Of a stretch of DNA of 64,000 nt, positions 51,067 to 60,388 are shown in pieces. The stretch is from the IMG/VR virus record IMGVR_UViG_3300008259_000030, positions 1 to 64,000 of that record; one strand, 5' to 3'. Source of the stretch: a virus. A model generated the notes under the pieces. That model was not told the DNA's origin. It was given only the letters and a program-made list of their open reading frames with translations, and did not search any database. Positions within the stretch are counted from its first letter, which is position 1. Each line of letters starts with the position of its first letter. Position numbers and translations under genes: made by a program.

Positions 51067-52086
51067 ATGCCATTACCATTAAACACGGAAACTACTATTG
51101 GCGGAGTAGCAGTTGTTGTGAAGTCAGCCCCGGAAAGATCGTCAGGACCAAATAGAAGTGGTTCCAGCGATACTCCTCAGAATGCTGCCGATCAGGCGGT
51201 GAGTGCGTATGCCGCCCCGGGTGGTAGTAATAGTTATAACAATAGGCCTAAGGGACTGAATATTCCTGATTTCAGTGGCTTAGACAAAGCGTTGGGAACT
51301 CTAGGATCAATAGCTGCTTTAATATCGCTTGGAAAGTCTGCTTATGAAAATGTCAAAGATCTAAAGTTTGATCTTGGTGCCTTATCGTATAAACGATTAA
51401 CAACTACCTCGGTACCAACTTTAAACATGTGGACGGCTGGGGTTGATCTCAACGACAAAGAACCAACTAGACGCAGTGTTACCGGCGATTCTCGTATACG
51501 GTTGAACACTGATTTTACTGTATTTAATGGCTTTTCAGAAAATCCATATTTTAAACGGTTAATAGAAACCGGAGGTTTAATATTTCCCTATACTCCAAAT
51601 ATTTCTTTAACATACAAAGCTAATTATTCAAGCACTGAAGGAATTGTTCATTCAAATTTTCCTTTCCAAGCATACAAAAATAGTCAGATTGAAGATATAA
51701 CTATACAAGGCGAATTTACTGTACAGAATGCTTCTGAAGGTCAATACTGGATGGCAGCAAATCATTTCCTGCGTTCAGCTACCAAAATGTTTTATGGTAA
51801 ATCAGTCCCTGCCGGATTTCCGCCGGTTGTGTGTACGTTAACTGGCTACGGGCCAGAAATGTTGCCTTCTCTGCCAGTGGTAGTTAAATCTTTTCAGGTA
51901 GACCTTAAAGATAACGTACAGTATCTAACAGTTCCGTCATTGGTACAGTCTGGAGCAAGCGGAAACAACAGTGTTCCAATGCACAGTACTATAACGGTTG
52001 TTGTTAGTCCTATGTACAATAGAGAACAAGTACGAAGAGAATTTAATCTTGCTGAGTACTCAGCAGGTAGACTAACAGGATTTTAA
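51067..52086 (+). CDS. 48: baseplate tail-tube cap, gp48-like (339 aa)
   Basis: An Ser/Gly-rich N-terminus is followed by a folded part with ENPYFKRLIETGGLIFPYTP, ISLTYKANYSSTEGIVHSNF, FQAYKNSQIEDITIQGEFTV, YWMAANHFLRSATKMFYG and GPEMLPSLPVVVKSFQVDLK. This series matches marine gp48/gp54-type tail tube initiator proteins. I prefer gp48 because its order before gp53 and gp5 fits, but gp54 is not excluded. It starts the plus-strand baseplate module. Confidence 0.72.
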   Translation: MPLPLNTETTIGGVAVVVKSAPERSSGPNRSGSSDTPQNAADQAVSAYAAPGGSNSYNNRPKGLNIPDFSGLDKALGTLGSIAALISLGKSAYENVKDLKFDLGALSYKRLTTTSVPTLNMWTAGVDLNDKEPTRRSVTGDSRIRLNTDFTVFNGFSENPYFKRLIETGGLIFPYTPNISLTYKANYSSTEGIVHSNFPFQAYKNSQIEDITIQGEFTVQNASEGQYWMAANHFLRSATKMFYGKSVPAGFPPVVCTLTGYGPEMLPSLPVVVKSFQVDLKDNVQYLTVPSLVQSGASGNNSVPMHSTITVVVSPMYNREQVRREFNLAEYSAGRLTGF

Positions 52087-52088
52087 TA

Positions 52089-52388
52089 ATGGCCACATAT
52101 AAAAATACATCACCTTGGTTTAAGACTAGACAAAATTCTCTTTACTTAGATATCTTAAAGATTAGACCAGTGCCATCTAGCGATACTGATTTTACCTATA
52201 TCATAGATACAAAATATAAACATAGACCCGATCTATTAGCCTATGATCTTTATGGAACACCTAAGCTGTGGTGGGTATTTGTACAAAGAAATATGTCTAT
52301 TATTAAAGATCCTATATATGATTTTGAACCGGGATTAGAAATAAAAATACCTCAAAAAAATAATTTAATGAATTATTTAGGAATATAA
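52089..52388 (+). CDS. 53: baseplate wedge protein gp53 (99 aa)
   Basis: The protein YKNTSPWFKTRQNSLYLDIL, IIDTKYKHRPDLLAYDLYGT, PKLWWVFVQRNMSIIKDPIY matches the gp53 wedge family core: (T/S)PW, a YxYRPDLLAYDLYGxxxLWWVF segment and an I-x-DPxYDxxPG motif. T4 gp53 is longer (196 aa); a short form with only the core is typical in marine phages. It is two bases after gp48-like and one base before the next gene. Confidence 0.85.
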   Translation: MATYKNTSPWFKTRQNSLYLDILKIRPVPSSDTDFTYIIDTKYKHRPDLLAYDLYGTPKLWWVFVQRNMSIIKDPIYDFEPGLEIKIPQKNNLMNYLGI

Positions 52389-52389
52389 G

Positions 52390-54714
52390 ATGGCTAATCA
52401 AATAAATGCCGTAGTGGGGGGTACGTTGCCAGACCGGGCAATAGTTGACTTACGAAAAGAACTAGACAGCGGTAGTCCTGCTAAACAATTTGGCAATGTA
52501 GAAGATAATATTTTAAAATATTATACCAATGTTATTCCTGTTTTTACCTTAGCACCATTGACACCAACAAATTTAGATTCTTTGCAATCTAACGGAACGT
52601 TTGGTACTGCTTTACAAAATGTAGTGCTATCTTCTGCCGGGCGGTACGATGCCGAGCGGGTTGCTACTTTTTATGGTTCTCCTGAATATTTTATCAACAA
52701 CGTTGAAATTTACACGTTTGCTACGCCAACAAAAATATCTGGCCTGTCTGGTAATCTTACTATAAATTTTGATGTTCATGAACCTTACAGTCTAGGCCTA
52801 TTCATGCAGAGTTTACAGACTGCTGCTATTAAGTCTGGATATACAAATTATATAGAATGTGCTTGGTTATTAAGAATAGAATTTCTTGGATATACACCTA
52901 ACACTTTTAAACAACAGATAATTCCAGGCACAACAAGAGATTATCCAATAAAATTACAACAAATACAGTTTACGTCTAACGAAGGTGGCAGCAAATATAC
53001 TGTGAGATGTTTAGATTTTAATCTTGAAGCATTTAATAACGTATATGGAAGTGTAGAAGGTAGTATAACAGTCGAAGGCGGCACCGTTGGAGAAGCTCTA
53101 GCAGATCTAACTAAGAAACTAAACGAAGCACAATTAAAATTAAAAGACAGTAAGTTGATAGTTAATGAAGACACATATAAAATTATAGTATCCGGAGCCG
53201 AACCAGATAAAATTTTAAAATCTAAATTTGTCAACGCAGACGGACAACCTGCTGAGCGTGGATCAAACAGTACTACTGTTAAAAACGAATCTGCGGACAG
53301 GGATCAAAAACAAGGAGGAAAACGAAGTTTTCCTTTTCCTGCGTTAGAAGGTCGTCCTCGAAAAATTGAAGACATCATTAAAGAAATAATGAAAACTTCT
53401 GAGTACTGTGTTAACGCTTTAAAAAATATTCCAAAGGACGGTTATGTTGTTTGGTATAGGCCTTCGGCAAAATTAAAATATAAAGGCCAAAAATTTCAGT
53501 TAGATACTGTGCAAAACAGACCAGCATACGACATAGAATATTATATTAGGCCTTACAGAGCTCATCATTCAAATTGGAAACTGCCTTCAGACGAAACCAA
53601 AGGATTTGCCCCTGACGACATTCCTGCTCAAATTAAAAAGAAATATGATTATCTGTACACTGGACAAAACGATGATATTATTCGCTGGGAACTAAAATTT
53701 GACAATACCTTTTATACTGCTATGTCAGCTCAAGGATATAATAGTCAACGAGGAGCTATAGACAGCGACGGAAAAACTATTAAACCCGAGGATGTAGGTG
53801 GAAACACACCTGGTACTAATATTAAAGGATTAACTTTAGAAACTCATGCGGGAAAAATGTTAAGAGACAAAAGATCATCTTATGCTGCTCCACAAGGCGG
53901 CGGCACCAAAGATACGGCAGAAATAAGAGTAGCTAGAGCATTTGAACAGGCTATGTTGTTAGATACAGAAATGATAATGTTAGATCTTACCATACTAGGT
54001 GACCCGTACTATCTAACTAAATCTGGAGTTTTTATAGACAATGTAGCACCAGTAGCACCAGGAGCTCAGGTCAACAGTGACGGAACGATGGCCAGCGAAG
54101 AAGTTGAAATTCGACTTTATCTAAGATTTAAGAGTCCTGTTGATGCTCCTCCTAAAGGAAGGTCGCTGTTCCTATTTCCAGCAGCTGGTTTTACGGACAG
54201 TCCTTACAGCGGCTTGTTTAGAATCAGAACAGTTAAAAGTAAATTTATTGACGGAGTTTTTACACAAGAATTAAATTTATTTAGAGATCGAGGACAACAG
54301 CCTGAAGAATTAATCAACCAGAAATCAGACCCATTCTTACAAAGTCCAGGACTATCACCTACTCCTGATCCTAATAGAGCTCAGCTAAACGGAACTCCGG
54401 CAGCAGCAGCAGTTGAACCTGCTATTGCAAGCACTCCGGAGGTATCTGCCGCACCTGCGGCTGCCGCACCTGCGGCTGTCTCCAGTGATAAGTTTGATGT
54501 CCAGTCGAATTCACCAGTTGTTAAAGAATCAGCTACAGTGGAAGTACAAACATTTCCAGTAACTACTTCTACAGTTGAAGTTACTCGTGAATGGCGAGCT
54601 ACCGATAATCAACCTCCGCCTTTTCAAAAGGAAGGTAATGTTAAAACTGGACCTCAGGGACAAAAACTAGAGTATAGTGAAGATTTAGAAAGACAGCTCA
54701 ATAATGGCAATTAA
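52390..54714 (+). CDS. large baseplate or hub-type virion protein (774 aa)
   Basis: MANQINAVVGGTLPDRAIVD, SPEYFINNVEIYTFATPTKI, ITINFDVHEPYSLGLFMQSL-type segment near residue 140, and a beta-rich middle. It ends in an Ala/Pro-rich tail (residues about 660-720, AAAAVEPAIAS, PAAAAPAAVSS). Its position between gp53 and the gp5 spike suggests a hub or hub-adaptor protein, perhaps doing the job of T4 gp27. No T4 homologue can be confirmed from sequence alone. Confidence 0.75.
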   Translation: MANQINAVVGGTLPDRAIVDLRKELDSGSPAKQFGNVEDNILKYYTNVIPVFTLAPLTPTNLDSLQSNGTFGTALQNVVLSSAGRYDAERVATFYGSPEYFINNVEIYTFATPTKISGLSGNLTINFDVHEPYSLGLFMQSLQTAAIKSGYTNYIECAWLLRIEFLGYTPNTFKQQIIPGTTRDYPIKLQQIQFTSNEGGSKYTVRCLDFNLEAFNNVYGSVEGSITVEGGTVGEALADLTKKLNEAQLKLKDSKLIVNEDTYKIIVSGAEPDKILKSKFVNADGQPAERGSNSTTVKNESADRDQKQGGKRSFPFPALEGRPRKIEDIIKEIMKTSEYCVNALKNIPKDGYVVWYRPSAKLKYKGQKFQLDTVQNRPAYDIEYYIRPYRAHHSNWKLPSDETKGFAPDDIPAQIKKKYDYLYTGQNDDIIRWELKFDNTFYTAMSAQGYNSQRGAIDSDGKTIKPEDVGGNTPGTNIKGLTLETHAGKMLRDKRSSYAAPQGGGTKDTAEIRVARAFEQAMLLDTEMIMLDLTILGDPYYLTKSGVFIDNVAPVAPGAQVNSDGTMASEEVEIRLYLRFKSPVDAPPKGRSLFLFPAAGFTDSPYSGLFRIRTVKSKFIDGVFTQELNLFRDRGQQPEELINQKSDPFLQSPGLSPTPDPNRAQLNGTPAAAAVEPAIASTPEVSAAPAAAAPAAVSSDKFDVQSNSPVVKESATVEVQTFPVTTSTVEVTREWRATDNQPPPFQKEGNVKTGPQGQKLEYSEDLERQLNNGN

Positions 54715-54728
54715 ATTAGGAAATAATA

Positions 54729-56366
54729 ATGGCACAGACGCATAGATTAAATGAAGAGCGATATCAAGAACAGAGGTCGCTAGGAATCCGTTTAGCCAAA
54801 GTAGTTGCCCATAAAGATCCAAATTTTATGGGGAGATTAACAGTAACTCTAATTACTACAGATTCTGATCCAATAGGCCTAGAAGGTCAAACAGTGGACG
54901 TATATTATTGTCCTCCATTTTTTGGCTCTACAAACTATGTGTTCAATGGTTCTAATACTGGCAACGAAAACGCATTTAATGACACACAAAAATCCTATGG
55001 GATGAGTTTTATTCCGCCAGATATTGGAGTAACTGTATTATGTGTATTTGAATCAGAAACCGGCAAGGGATTTTGGGTAGGATGTGTTCCTGATACCTAT
55101 ATGAACAATATGGTCCCTGCTATAGCTGCTTCATCAGCAGTCGACTTATCACCCACTCAAAAAGAAGATTTTGGAAATATTCCGCTTCCTGTAGCAGAAT
55201 ATAATAGGGCAATACAAAGAAAAGAAGGCCCCGACGAAACTAAAAAACCAGTCCATCCTATAGCAGGATTTATGTTGGAACAGGGACTAATCGAGGATGA
55301 TATACGCGGTAGAACTTCATCTACTATGCGAAGAAATCAAACACCATCTGTGTTTGGTATATCAACACCAGGGCCCTTAGACAAACGTCCAGGTGCTAAA
55401 AGAATGCCCACTGGAACTTCAGATGATAAAACTAAACCAATACCAGTAAGCAGAGTAGGCGGCACACAATTTGTCATGGATGACGGCGATGACAGATTTG
55501 TAAGAAAAACGCCAGCAGCAGAAGGTCCTCCAGAATATGCCAATGTTCTTAAGGGAGAAAAAGGCGATGTTAGAATTCCCATCAGCGAATATTTTAGAGT
55601 AAGAACTAGAACAGGTCACCAGATACTATTACATAACTCTGAAGATTTAATTTACATAGGAAATTCAAGAGGAACATCGTGGATTGAATTAACCAGTAAC
55701 GGAAAAATTGATATCTTTGCGGCAGATTCTGTGAGTATACATACTCAAGGAGATTTTAATTTTAGAGCAGATAGAGATATTAATTTAGAAGCTGGACGTA
55801 ATATTAATGTCCGTGCTGAAAAAAATTACACCCAAGATATTGAAAAAGATTTTTCATCGTATATTGGCGGTACCGTTAACAACTATGTTGGCGGAGAAAT
55901 ACAAAATGTGTTTGAGGGATCATTATTACAAACAGTAGGAGAAAGCCTAGAATTAACTGTTGGGTCTGATCAAAAAATTAAAGTTGCTGGTAACAGTCAT
56001 CTAACAGCTGGTACAAGTATATTTTCAACAGCAGGAACAGACAGTCATTTTTTAAGCGGTAGTAAGCATGTACAATACGCCGAACGCATAGAAATTAAAT
56101 GTGATCCAGCAACCCCTGCTCAATCTCCGATATTAGCGGAGCGTATTGTAAAAGAGGAACGGATCAAACTTCATCCTAACGAAGTAGTTGATGCTTCGCA
56201 AAAATATGCTCAAACAAGATATCAATCATTTAATCTGGTACAAAGCATAATGAAACGTATGCCTATGCACGAGCCGTGGTACAAACATGAAAATGTAAAT
56301 CCTCAAGAGAGTGCGTTAGAAAAGACTGATAGAGAAACTCGTCAAGCTCTTCCGCCCGCTACATAA
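54729..56366 (+). CDS. 5: baseplate spike gp5 (OB fold plus beta-helix, no lysozyme)
   Basis: Residues 1-130 resemble the gp5/VgrG OB fold (LGIRLAKVVAHKDPNFMGRL, GMSFIPPDIGVTVLCVFESE). The C-terminal half (residues about 310-440) has needle-type repeats (DSVSIHTQGDFNFRADRDIN, LEAGRNINVRAEKNYTQDIE, GSLLQTVGESLELTVGSDQK) like the beta-helical spike of T4 gp5. The lysozyme domain that T4 gp5 has between them is absent, as in other marine relatives. The M23 domain of the tape-measure-like protein may supply wall digestion instead. Confidence 0.88.
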   Translation: MAQTHRLNEERYQEQRSLGIRLAKVVAHKDPNFMGRLTVTLITTDSDPIGLEGQTVDVYYCPPFFGSTNYVFNGSNTGNENAFNDTQKSYGMSFIPPDIGVTVLCVFESETGKGFWVGCVPDTYMNNMVPAIAASSAVDLSPTQKEDFGNIPLPVAEYNRAIQRKEGPDETKKPVHPIAGFMLEQGLIEDDIRGRTSSTMRRNQTPSVFGISTPGPLDKRPGAKRMPTGTSDDKTKPIPVSRVGGTQFVMDDGDDRFVRKTPAAEGPPEYANVLKGEKGDVRIPISEYFRVRTRTGHQILLHNSEDLIYIGNSRGTSWIELTSNGKIDIFAADSVSIHTQGDFNFRADRDINLEAGRNINVRAEKNYTQDIEKDFSSYIGGTVNNYVGGEIQNVFEGSLLQTVGESLELTVGSDQKIKVAGNSHLTAGTSIFSTAGTDSHFLSGSKHVQYAERIEIKCDPATPAQSPILAERIVKEERIKLHPNEVVDASQKYAQTRYQSFNLVQSIMKRMPMHEPWYKHENVNPQESALEKTDRETRQALPPAT

Positions 56367-56380
56367 AATAAGGAATAAAA

Positions 56381-56824
56381 ATGTCTAATAAAATTTATAA
56401 TGTAAAAAAAGTTGATTCGATCAAAGCGTCAACTGGAAATGATAGGATCAGCGGAGGCATTGCTTACAAGGGATTTGGCAGCAGGGCTATTCGACAAAAA
56501 TTTAAATTATATGATATAGATCTTGTCAAACAAGATATCATGAACGCCTTTAATATTAAAAAAGGCGAAAAGATGGAAAACCCAGAATTTGGAACTATAA
56601 TTTGGTCTATGATATATGAACCGATGAATGATAATAATATCAAGGTAATAGAGGATGATGTTATAAGAATACTTAAAGCAGATCCTAGAATTGAAGTTAA
56701 AAGTATAGCAGTTGTCCCTAATGAGCAAGGAATAAGAATTGAAGCTGATCTTAAGTATATAGAATTTGATATTACAGAAGAAATGTTTATTGCCTTTAAT
56801 CGAACCGATATTCCAAGATTCTAA
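56381..56824 (+). CDS. 25: baseplate wedge protein gp25 (147 aa)
   Basis: The C-terminal half (KKGEKMENPEFGTIIWSMIY, DVIRILKADPRIEVKSIAVV, LKYIEFDITEEMFIAFNRTD) has the GPW/gp25 family pattern: RPxFGxxLxxxLFEP-like segment, IxxxDPRI and a closing beta strand. gp25 joins wedge proteins to the sheath in T4. It is directly after gp5 and before gp6. Confidence 0.93.
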   Translation: MSNKIYNVKKVDSIKASTGNDRISGGIAYKGFGSRAIRQKFKLYDIDLVKQDIMNAFNIKKGEKMENPEFGTIIWSMIYEPMNDNNIKVIEDDVIRILKADPRIEVKSIAVVPNEQGIRIEADLKYIEFDITEEMFIAFNRTDIPRF

Positions 56825-56849
56825 GATAATATGCGTATATTTTAAAAAA

Positions 56850-56857
56850 AATAAATA
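56850..56857 (+). promoter_or_regulatory. late-promoter-like box (AATAAATA)
   Basis: AATAAATA, one base from TATAAATA, 18 bases upstream of the gp6 ATG, in a 51-base AT-rich gap after gp25. Confidence 0.5.
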
Positions 56858-56875
56858 TTACACAGGACACATTAG

Positions 56876-59800
56876 ATGACTACAACTACTAGACAAAATA
56901 ACCTAATTTTAGCTGAAGACTGGACTAGAATTTATCAAACTTTCCGTAATGCGGATTTTCAAAGTTACGACTTTGAAAACCTTCGCAGGGTAATGATTAA
57001 CTATATCAAAGAAAATTATCCAGAAGATTTCAACGATTTTATAGAAAGTTCCGAATACGTAGCATTAATAGATCTGATAGCTTTTCTAGGGCAGAGCCTA
57101 GCATTTAGGATTGACTTAAACAGCAGAGAAAATTTTATTGAATTAGCTGATAGAAAAGAAAGTGTATTACGTCTAGCTAGAATGCTGTCTTACAACGCCA
57201 AGAGGAACAAATCTGCGTCGGGGTTGTTAAAATTTGAATCTGTTTCAACAACAGAAGGGCTAGTTGATAGCAACGGAACAAATCTATCTAATCAAATTAT
57301 TGTATGGAACGATCCAGCAAACTCTAATTGGTATGAGCAATTTATATCAATTTTAAATGCTGCTATGATACCAAACGTTGAGTTTGGAAAAGAACAATCA
57401 AATAAAATTATAGATGGAATTAGAACAGAGCAGTATAGACTCAATTCTTTTAGTTCTGGACTGCCAATTTTTTCCTTCAGCAAATCTGTAGCTGGCAGAT
57501 CTATAGGGTTTGAACTAGTTAGTACAGGACTAGCTGAGTTTAGAGATTTTATATTTGAAGAAGCACCAGTTCCAAGTCGACAAGTAGGATTTGTTTATAG
57601 ACAAGACGGCAAAGGTACAGCAAGTAATAATACTGGATTCTTCATGATGTTTAAACAAGGAACATTAGAAAGTGCGGATTTCAGTATATCTCGCCCAACG
57701 CCAAATGAAATAGTTTCTATTACTACTCAAAATATTAATAATGATGATGTGTGGTTATATTCTATTGATGGTTCAAGTAATATCACAAACGCTTGGACAG
57801 AAGTTTCATCAGTTGCTGGAAACAACATTGTTTTTAATAGTTTAAGTAATAATCAAAGAAATGTTTATTCAGTAATCACACAAGCTAACGATGCTGTAGA
57901 TTTACAATTCTCAGACGGGGTGTATGGAAAATTACCTCAAGGAACTTTTAGATTTTATTATAGAGTAAGCAACGGTCAAAGTTATGTTGTAAATCCTTCA
58001 GAAATGAAGGCAATTACTATATCAGTTCCTTACATTAATAAACGTGGAACTCAACACAGTCTATCAATAACTTTAAGTTTAGAATATACTGTTGACAACG
58101 CTTCATCATCGGAGACTATAGATTCTATTAGATCTAAAGCTCCGGCTTTGTACTACACTCAAAACAGGATGATTACCGGAGAAGATTATAATATCGCTCC
58201 ATTGTCAAGCTCGCAGGAAGTAATAAAAGTCAAAGCCATTAATAGAACTAGCAGTGGCATTAGTAGAAATTTTGATATCATCGACGCTTCTGGAAAATAT
58301 TCTAAAATAAACATTTTTGCCGATGACGGATTAATTTATAGAAAAGACGAAGAACGATATTATTCTTTCAAATATACTAATTCTGCTACAGTTTTAAATT
58401 TTATAAGAAATATAGTTCAACCAGCACTGAGCTCTTTTCAAACGTATAATTTTTATCTTACAAATTTTGATAAAATTTTTACAGCTGACGTGAATGTCAA
58501 ATGGATTAAATCTACTACAGAAGAAAACGCATCAACTGGATATTTTGGAAACGTATTTGATTCGTTTCCTATCAAAATTGGATCTTATACAAGCAGTAAT
58601 TTAAAATATATAGAGCTAGGAAGTCTCATTAAATTTATTCCACCTTCGGCAGACAAAGCATTCTATAACGGAGAAATAGTTAACTATGATCCTTCAAATG
58701 CCAATCATAAAAAATTTATATGGACTAAAGTTGTTAAATTAATAGGCGACGGAACCAATGCTGGAAAGGGAAATCTAAGTTCGGGTAAAGGGCCTATAAC
58801 CTATAGTGAAAATATTCCCACAGGATCTCTGCCTAGTCAAGTAGTAGCTAAATTTGTAACAACATTGCCAACAGATATTGAAAATGAAATTTTAAATCTA
58901 ACATTTAGTTCTGAGACGTTTGGTTTAAGATACGATGTATTAGATGGTATGTGGAAAGTAATAAGCTCTACAAACATCGATTTAGAAAATGATTTTAATT
59001 TAGGACAAGCTGGTAATACCAGCAACGAAGCTGTTGACACCTCGTGGATTGTGGCATTTGTTTATGACGGTGATGAATATAGAGTTAGAGTAAGAGGTAC
59101 AGAATATATTTTTTCTAGCATTTTACAAAACAGATTTTATTTTGATAGAGGCGAAAAAGTATACGACAGTCGTGCTAGAACCGTAATTAAAGATCAAGTT
59201 AAAGTATTGGCCATTAATACTTCGCCTTTAAGTTCTATATTAAGCAATACAGAAATAGCCAACGAAATAGTAAATTTAAGACAGGTAAATCCGTTATTTT
59301 CCGTAGCAGACGTATTAGCAATAGTGGACAGGCAGCAAACACTAAAAGATGATATATCTTTTGAGATAGCTGATTCTGTGAGGTTTCAAGACGGTTATAA
59401 GAGCTCCGATTCTGTTAAGATATCGTTCTATGATAGCGACAACGACGGAGTTATAGACAATCCTGATTCATTTGATGAAATAGTAGGATCTAATATCAAT
59501 AACAAATATGTGTTTTTCCAACAAGTGCAAGATGAGAATGGATTTGATGTCTTTAATTATATTCCAAATGTTAATAACAAGTTTATTATTGTAGACAAAG
59601 AAGTTAATGCTAACGTTAATGATTACGATCATAACCAATTAATTTATTTTTATGATAGGGCTGAAAATTTAATTAAAAAAGTTGACCTTATAACTCGTTC
59701 TTTTGTCCTAGAACCTAGTTATGTAGGATATATCGGTAGAGATAATTTAAAATTTCAATACATTCATAATGCCAGTGAAAATAGAAGAATTGACCCTAGT

Positions 59801-60388
59801 GTCAGTAATATTATTGACATATATCTTTTAACTAGGTCGTATGATGACAACTATCGATTATGGCTCACTGGCGGTTTACCAACTAAACCTGCAGAGCCCT
59901 CTTCTGAAAGTTTAAGCATACAATTTGGATCTACGCTCGGCCCAATTAAATCTATCAGCGATGAAATAGTTTATCATCCTGTAAAATATTTTCCTTTATT
60001 TGGGGACAAGGCAAGTCCAGAGTTTCAGGCAATTTTTAAAGTTGTAAAAAATCCTAACCGAGTTATAAATGATAACGATCTCAAAGTGAGAATAATTAAT
60101 AGTATCAATGAATTTTTTGATGTAGGCAATTGGGATTTTGGCGATAGATTTTTTGCTAGCGAATTGATCACTTATATTGTTTCTAATAATTCTCCTAATA
60201 TTAGTAATATTGCGTTAGTACCAAAACAAGAAAATCAAGCGTACGGAAGTTTATCAGAAATAAGAGCTCAGCCAGATGAAATTCTAGTAAGTGCTGCTAC
60301 AGTGGATAGTATTGAAATATTATACAATATTACAGCTACAGAATTAAATCTTTTGAATAGTCAGGTTGTAACTAGGACAGCAAAATAA
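56876..60388 (+). CDS. 6: baseplate wedge protein gp6 (1170 aa)
   Basis: The N-terminal part (FENLRRVMINYIKENYPEDF, YVALIDLIAFLGQSLAFRID, LNSRENFIELADRKESVLRL) is the gp6 wedge signature. It is much longer than T4 gp6 (660 aa), like the marine form. The C-terminus has SNNSPNISNIALVPKQENQA. gp6 dimers form the inner ring of the baseplate. It overlaps the next gene by one base (TAATG). Confidence 0.92.
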   Translation: MTTTTRQNNLILAEDWTRIYQTFRNADFQSYDFENLRRVMINYIKENYPEDFNDFIESSEYVALIDLIAFLGQSLAFRIDLNSRENFIELADRKESVLRLARMLSYNAKRNKSASGLLKFESVSTTEGLVDSNGTNLSNQIIVWNDPANSNWYEQFISILNAAMIPNVEFGKEQSNKIIDGIRTEQYRLNSFSSGLPIFSFSKSVAGRSIGFELVSTGLAEFRDFIFEEAPVPSRQVGFVYRQDGKGTASNNTGFFMMFKQGTLESADFSISRPTPNEIVSITTQNINNDDVWLYSIDGSSNITNAWTEVSSVAGNNIVFNSLSNNQRNVYSVITQANDAVDLQFSDGVYGKLPQGTFRFYYRVSNGQSYVVNPSEMKAITISVPYINKRGTQHSLSITLSLEYTVDNASSSETIDSIRSKAPALYYTQNRMITGEDYNIAPLSSSQEVIKVKAINRTSSGISRNFDIIDASGKYSKINIFADDGLIYRKDEERYYSFKYTNSATVLNFIRNIVQPALSSFQTYNFYLTNFDKIFTADVNVKWIKSTTEENASTGYFGNVFDSFPIKIGSYTSSNLKYIELGSLIKFIPPSADKAFYNGEIVNYDPSNANHKKFIWTKVVKLIGDGTNAGKGNLSSGKGPITYSENIPTGSLPSQVVAKFVTTLPTDIENEILNLTFSSETFGLRYDVLDGMWKVISSTNIDLENDFNLGQAGNTSNEAVDTSWIVAFVYDGDEYRVRVRGTEYIFSSILQNRFYFDRGEKVYDSRARTVIKDQVKVLAINTSPLSSILSNTEIANEIVNLRQVNPLFSVADVLAIVDRQQTLKDDISFEIADSVRFQDGYKSSDSVKISFYDSDNDGVIDNPDSFDEIVGSNINNKYVFFQQVQDENGFDVFNYIPNVNNKFIIVDKEVNANVNDYDHNQLIYFYDRAENLIKKVDLITRSFVLEPSYVGYIGRDNLKFQYIHNASENRRIDPSVSNIIDIYLLTRSYDDNYRLWLTGGLPTKPAEPSSESLSIQFGSTLGPIKSISDEIVYHPVKYFPLFGDKASPEFQAIFKVVKNPNRVINDNDLKVRIINSINEFFDVGNWDFGDRFFASELITYIVSNNSPNISNIALVPKQENQAYGSLSEIRAQPDEILVSAATVDSIEILYNITATELNLLNSQVVTRTAK

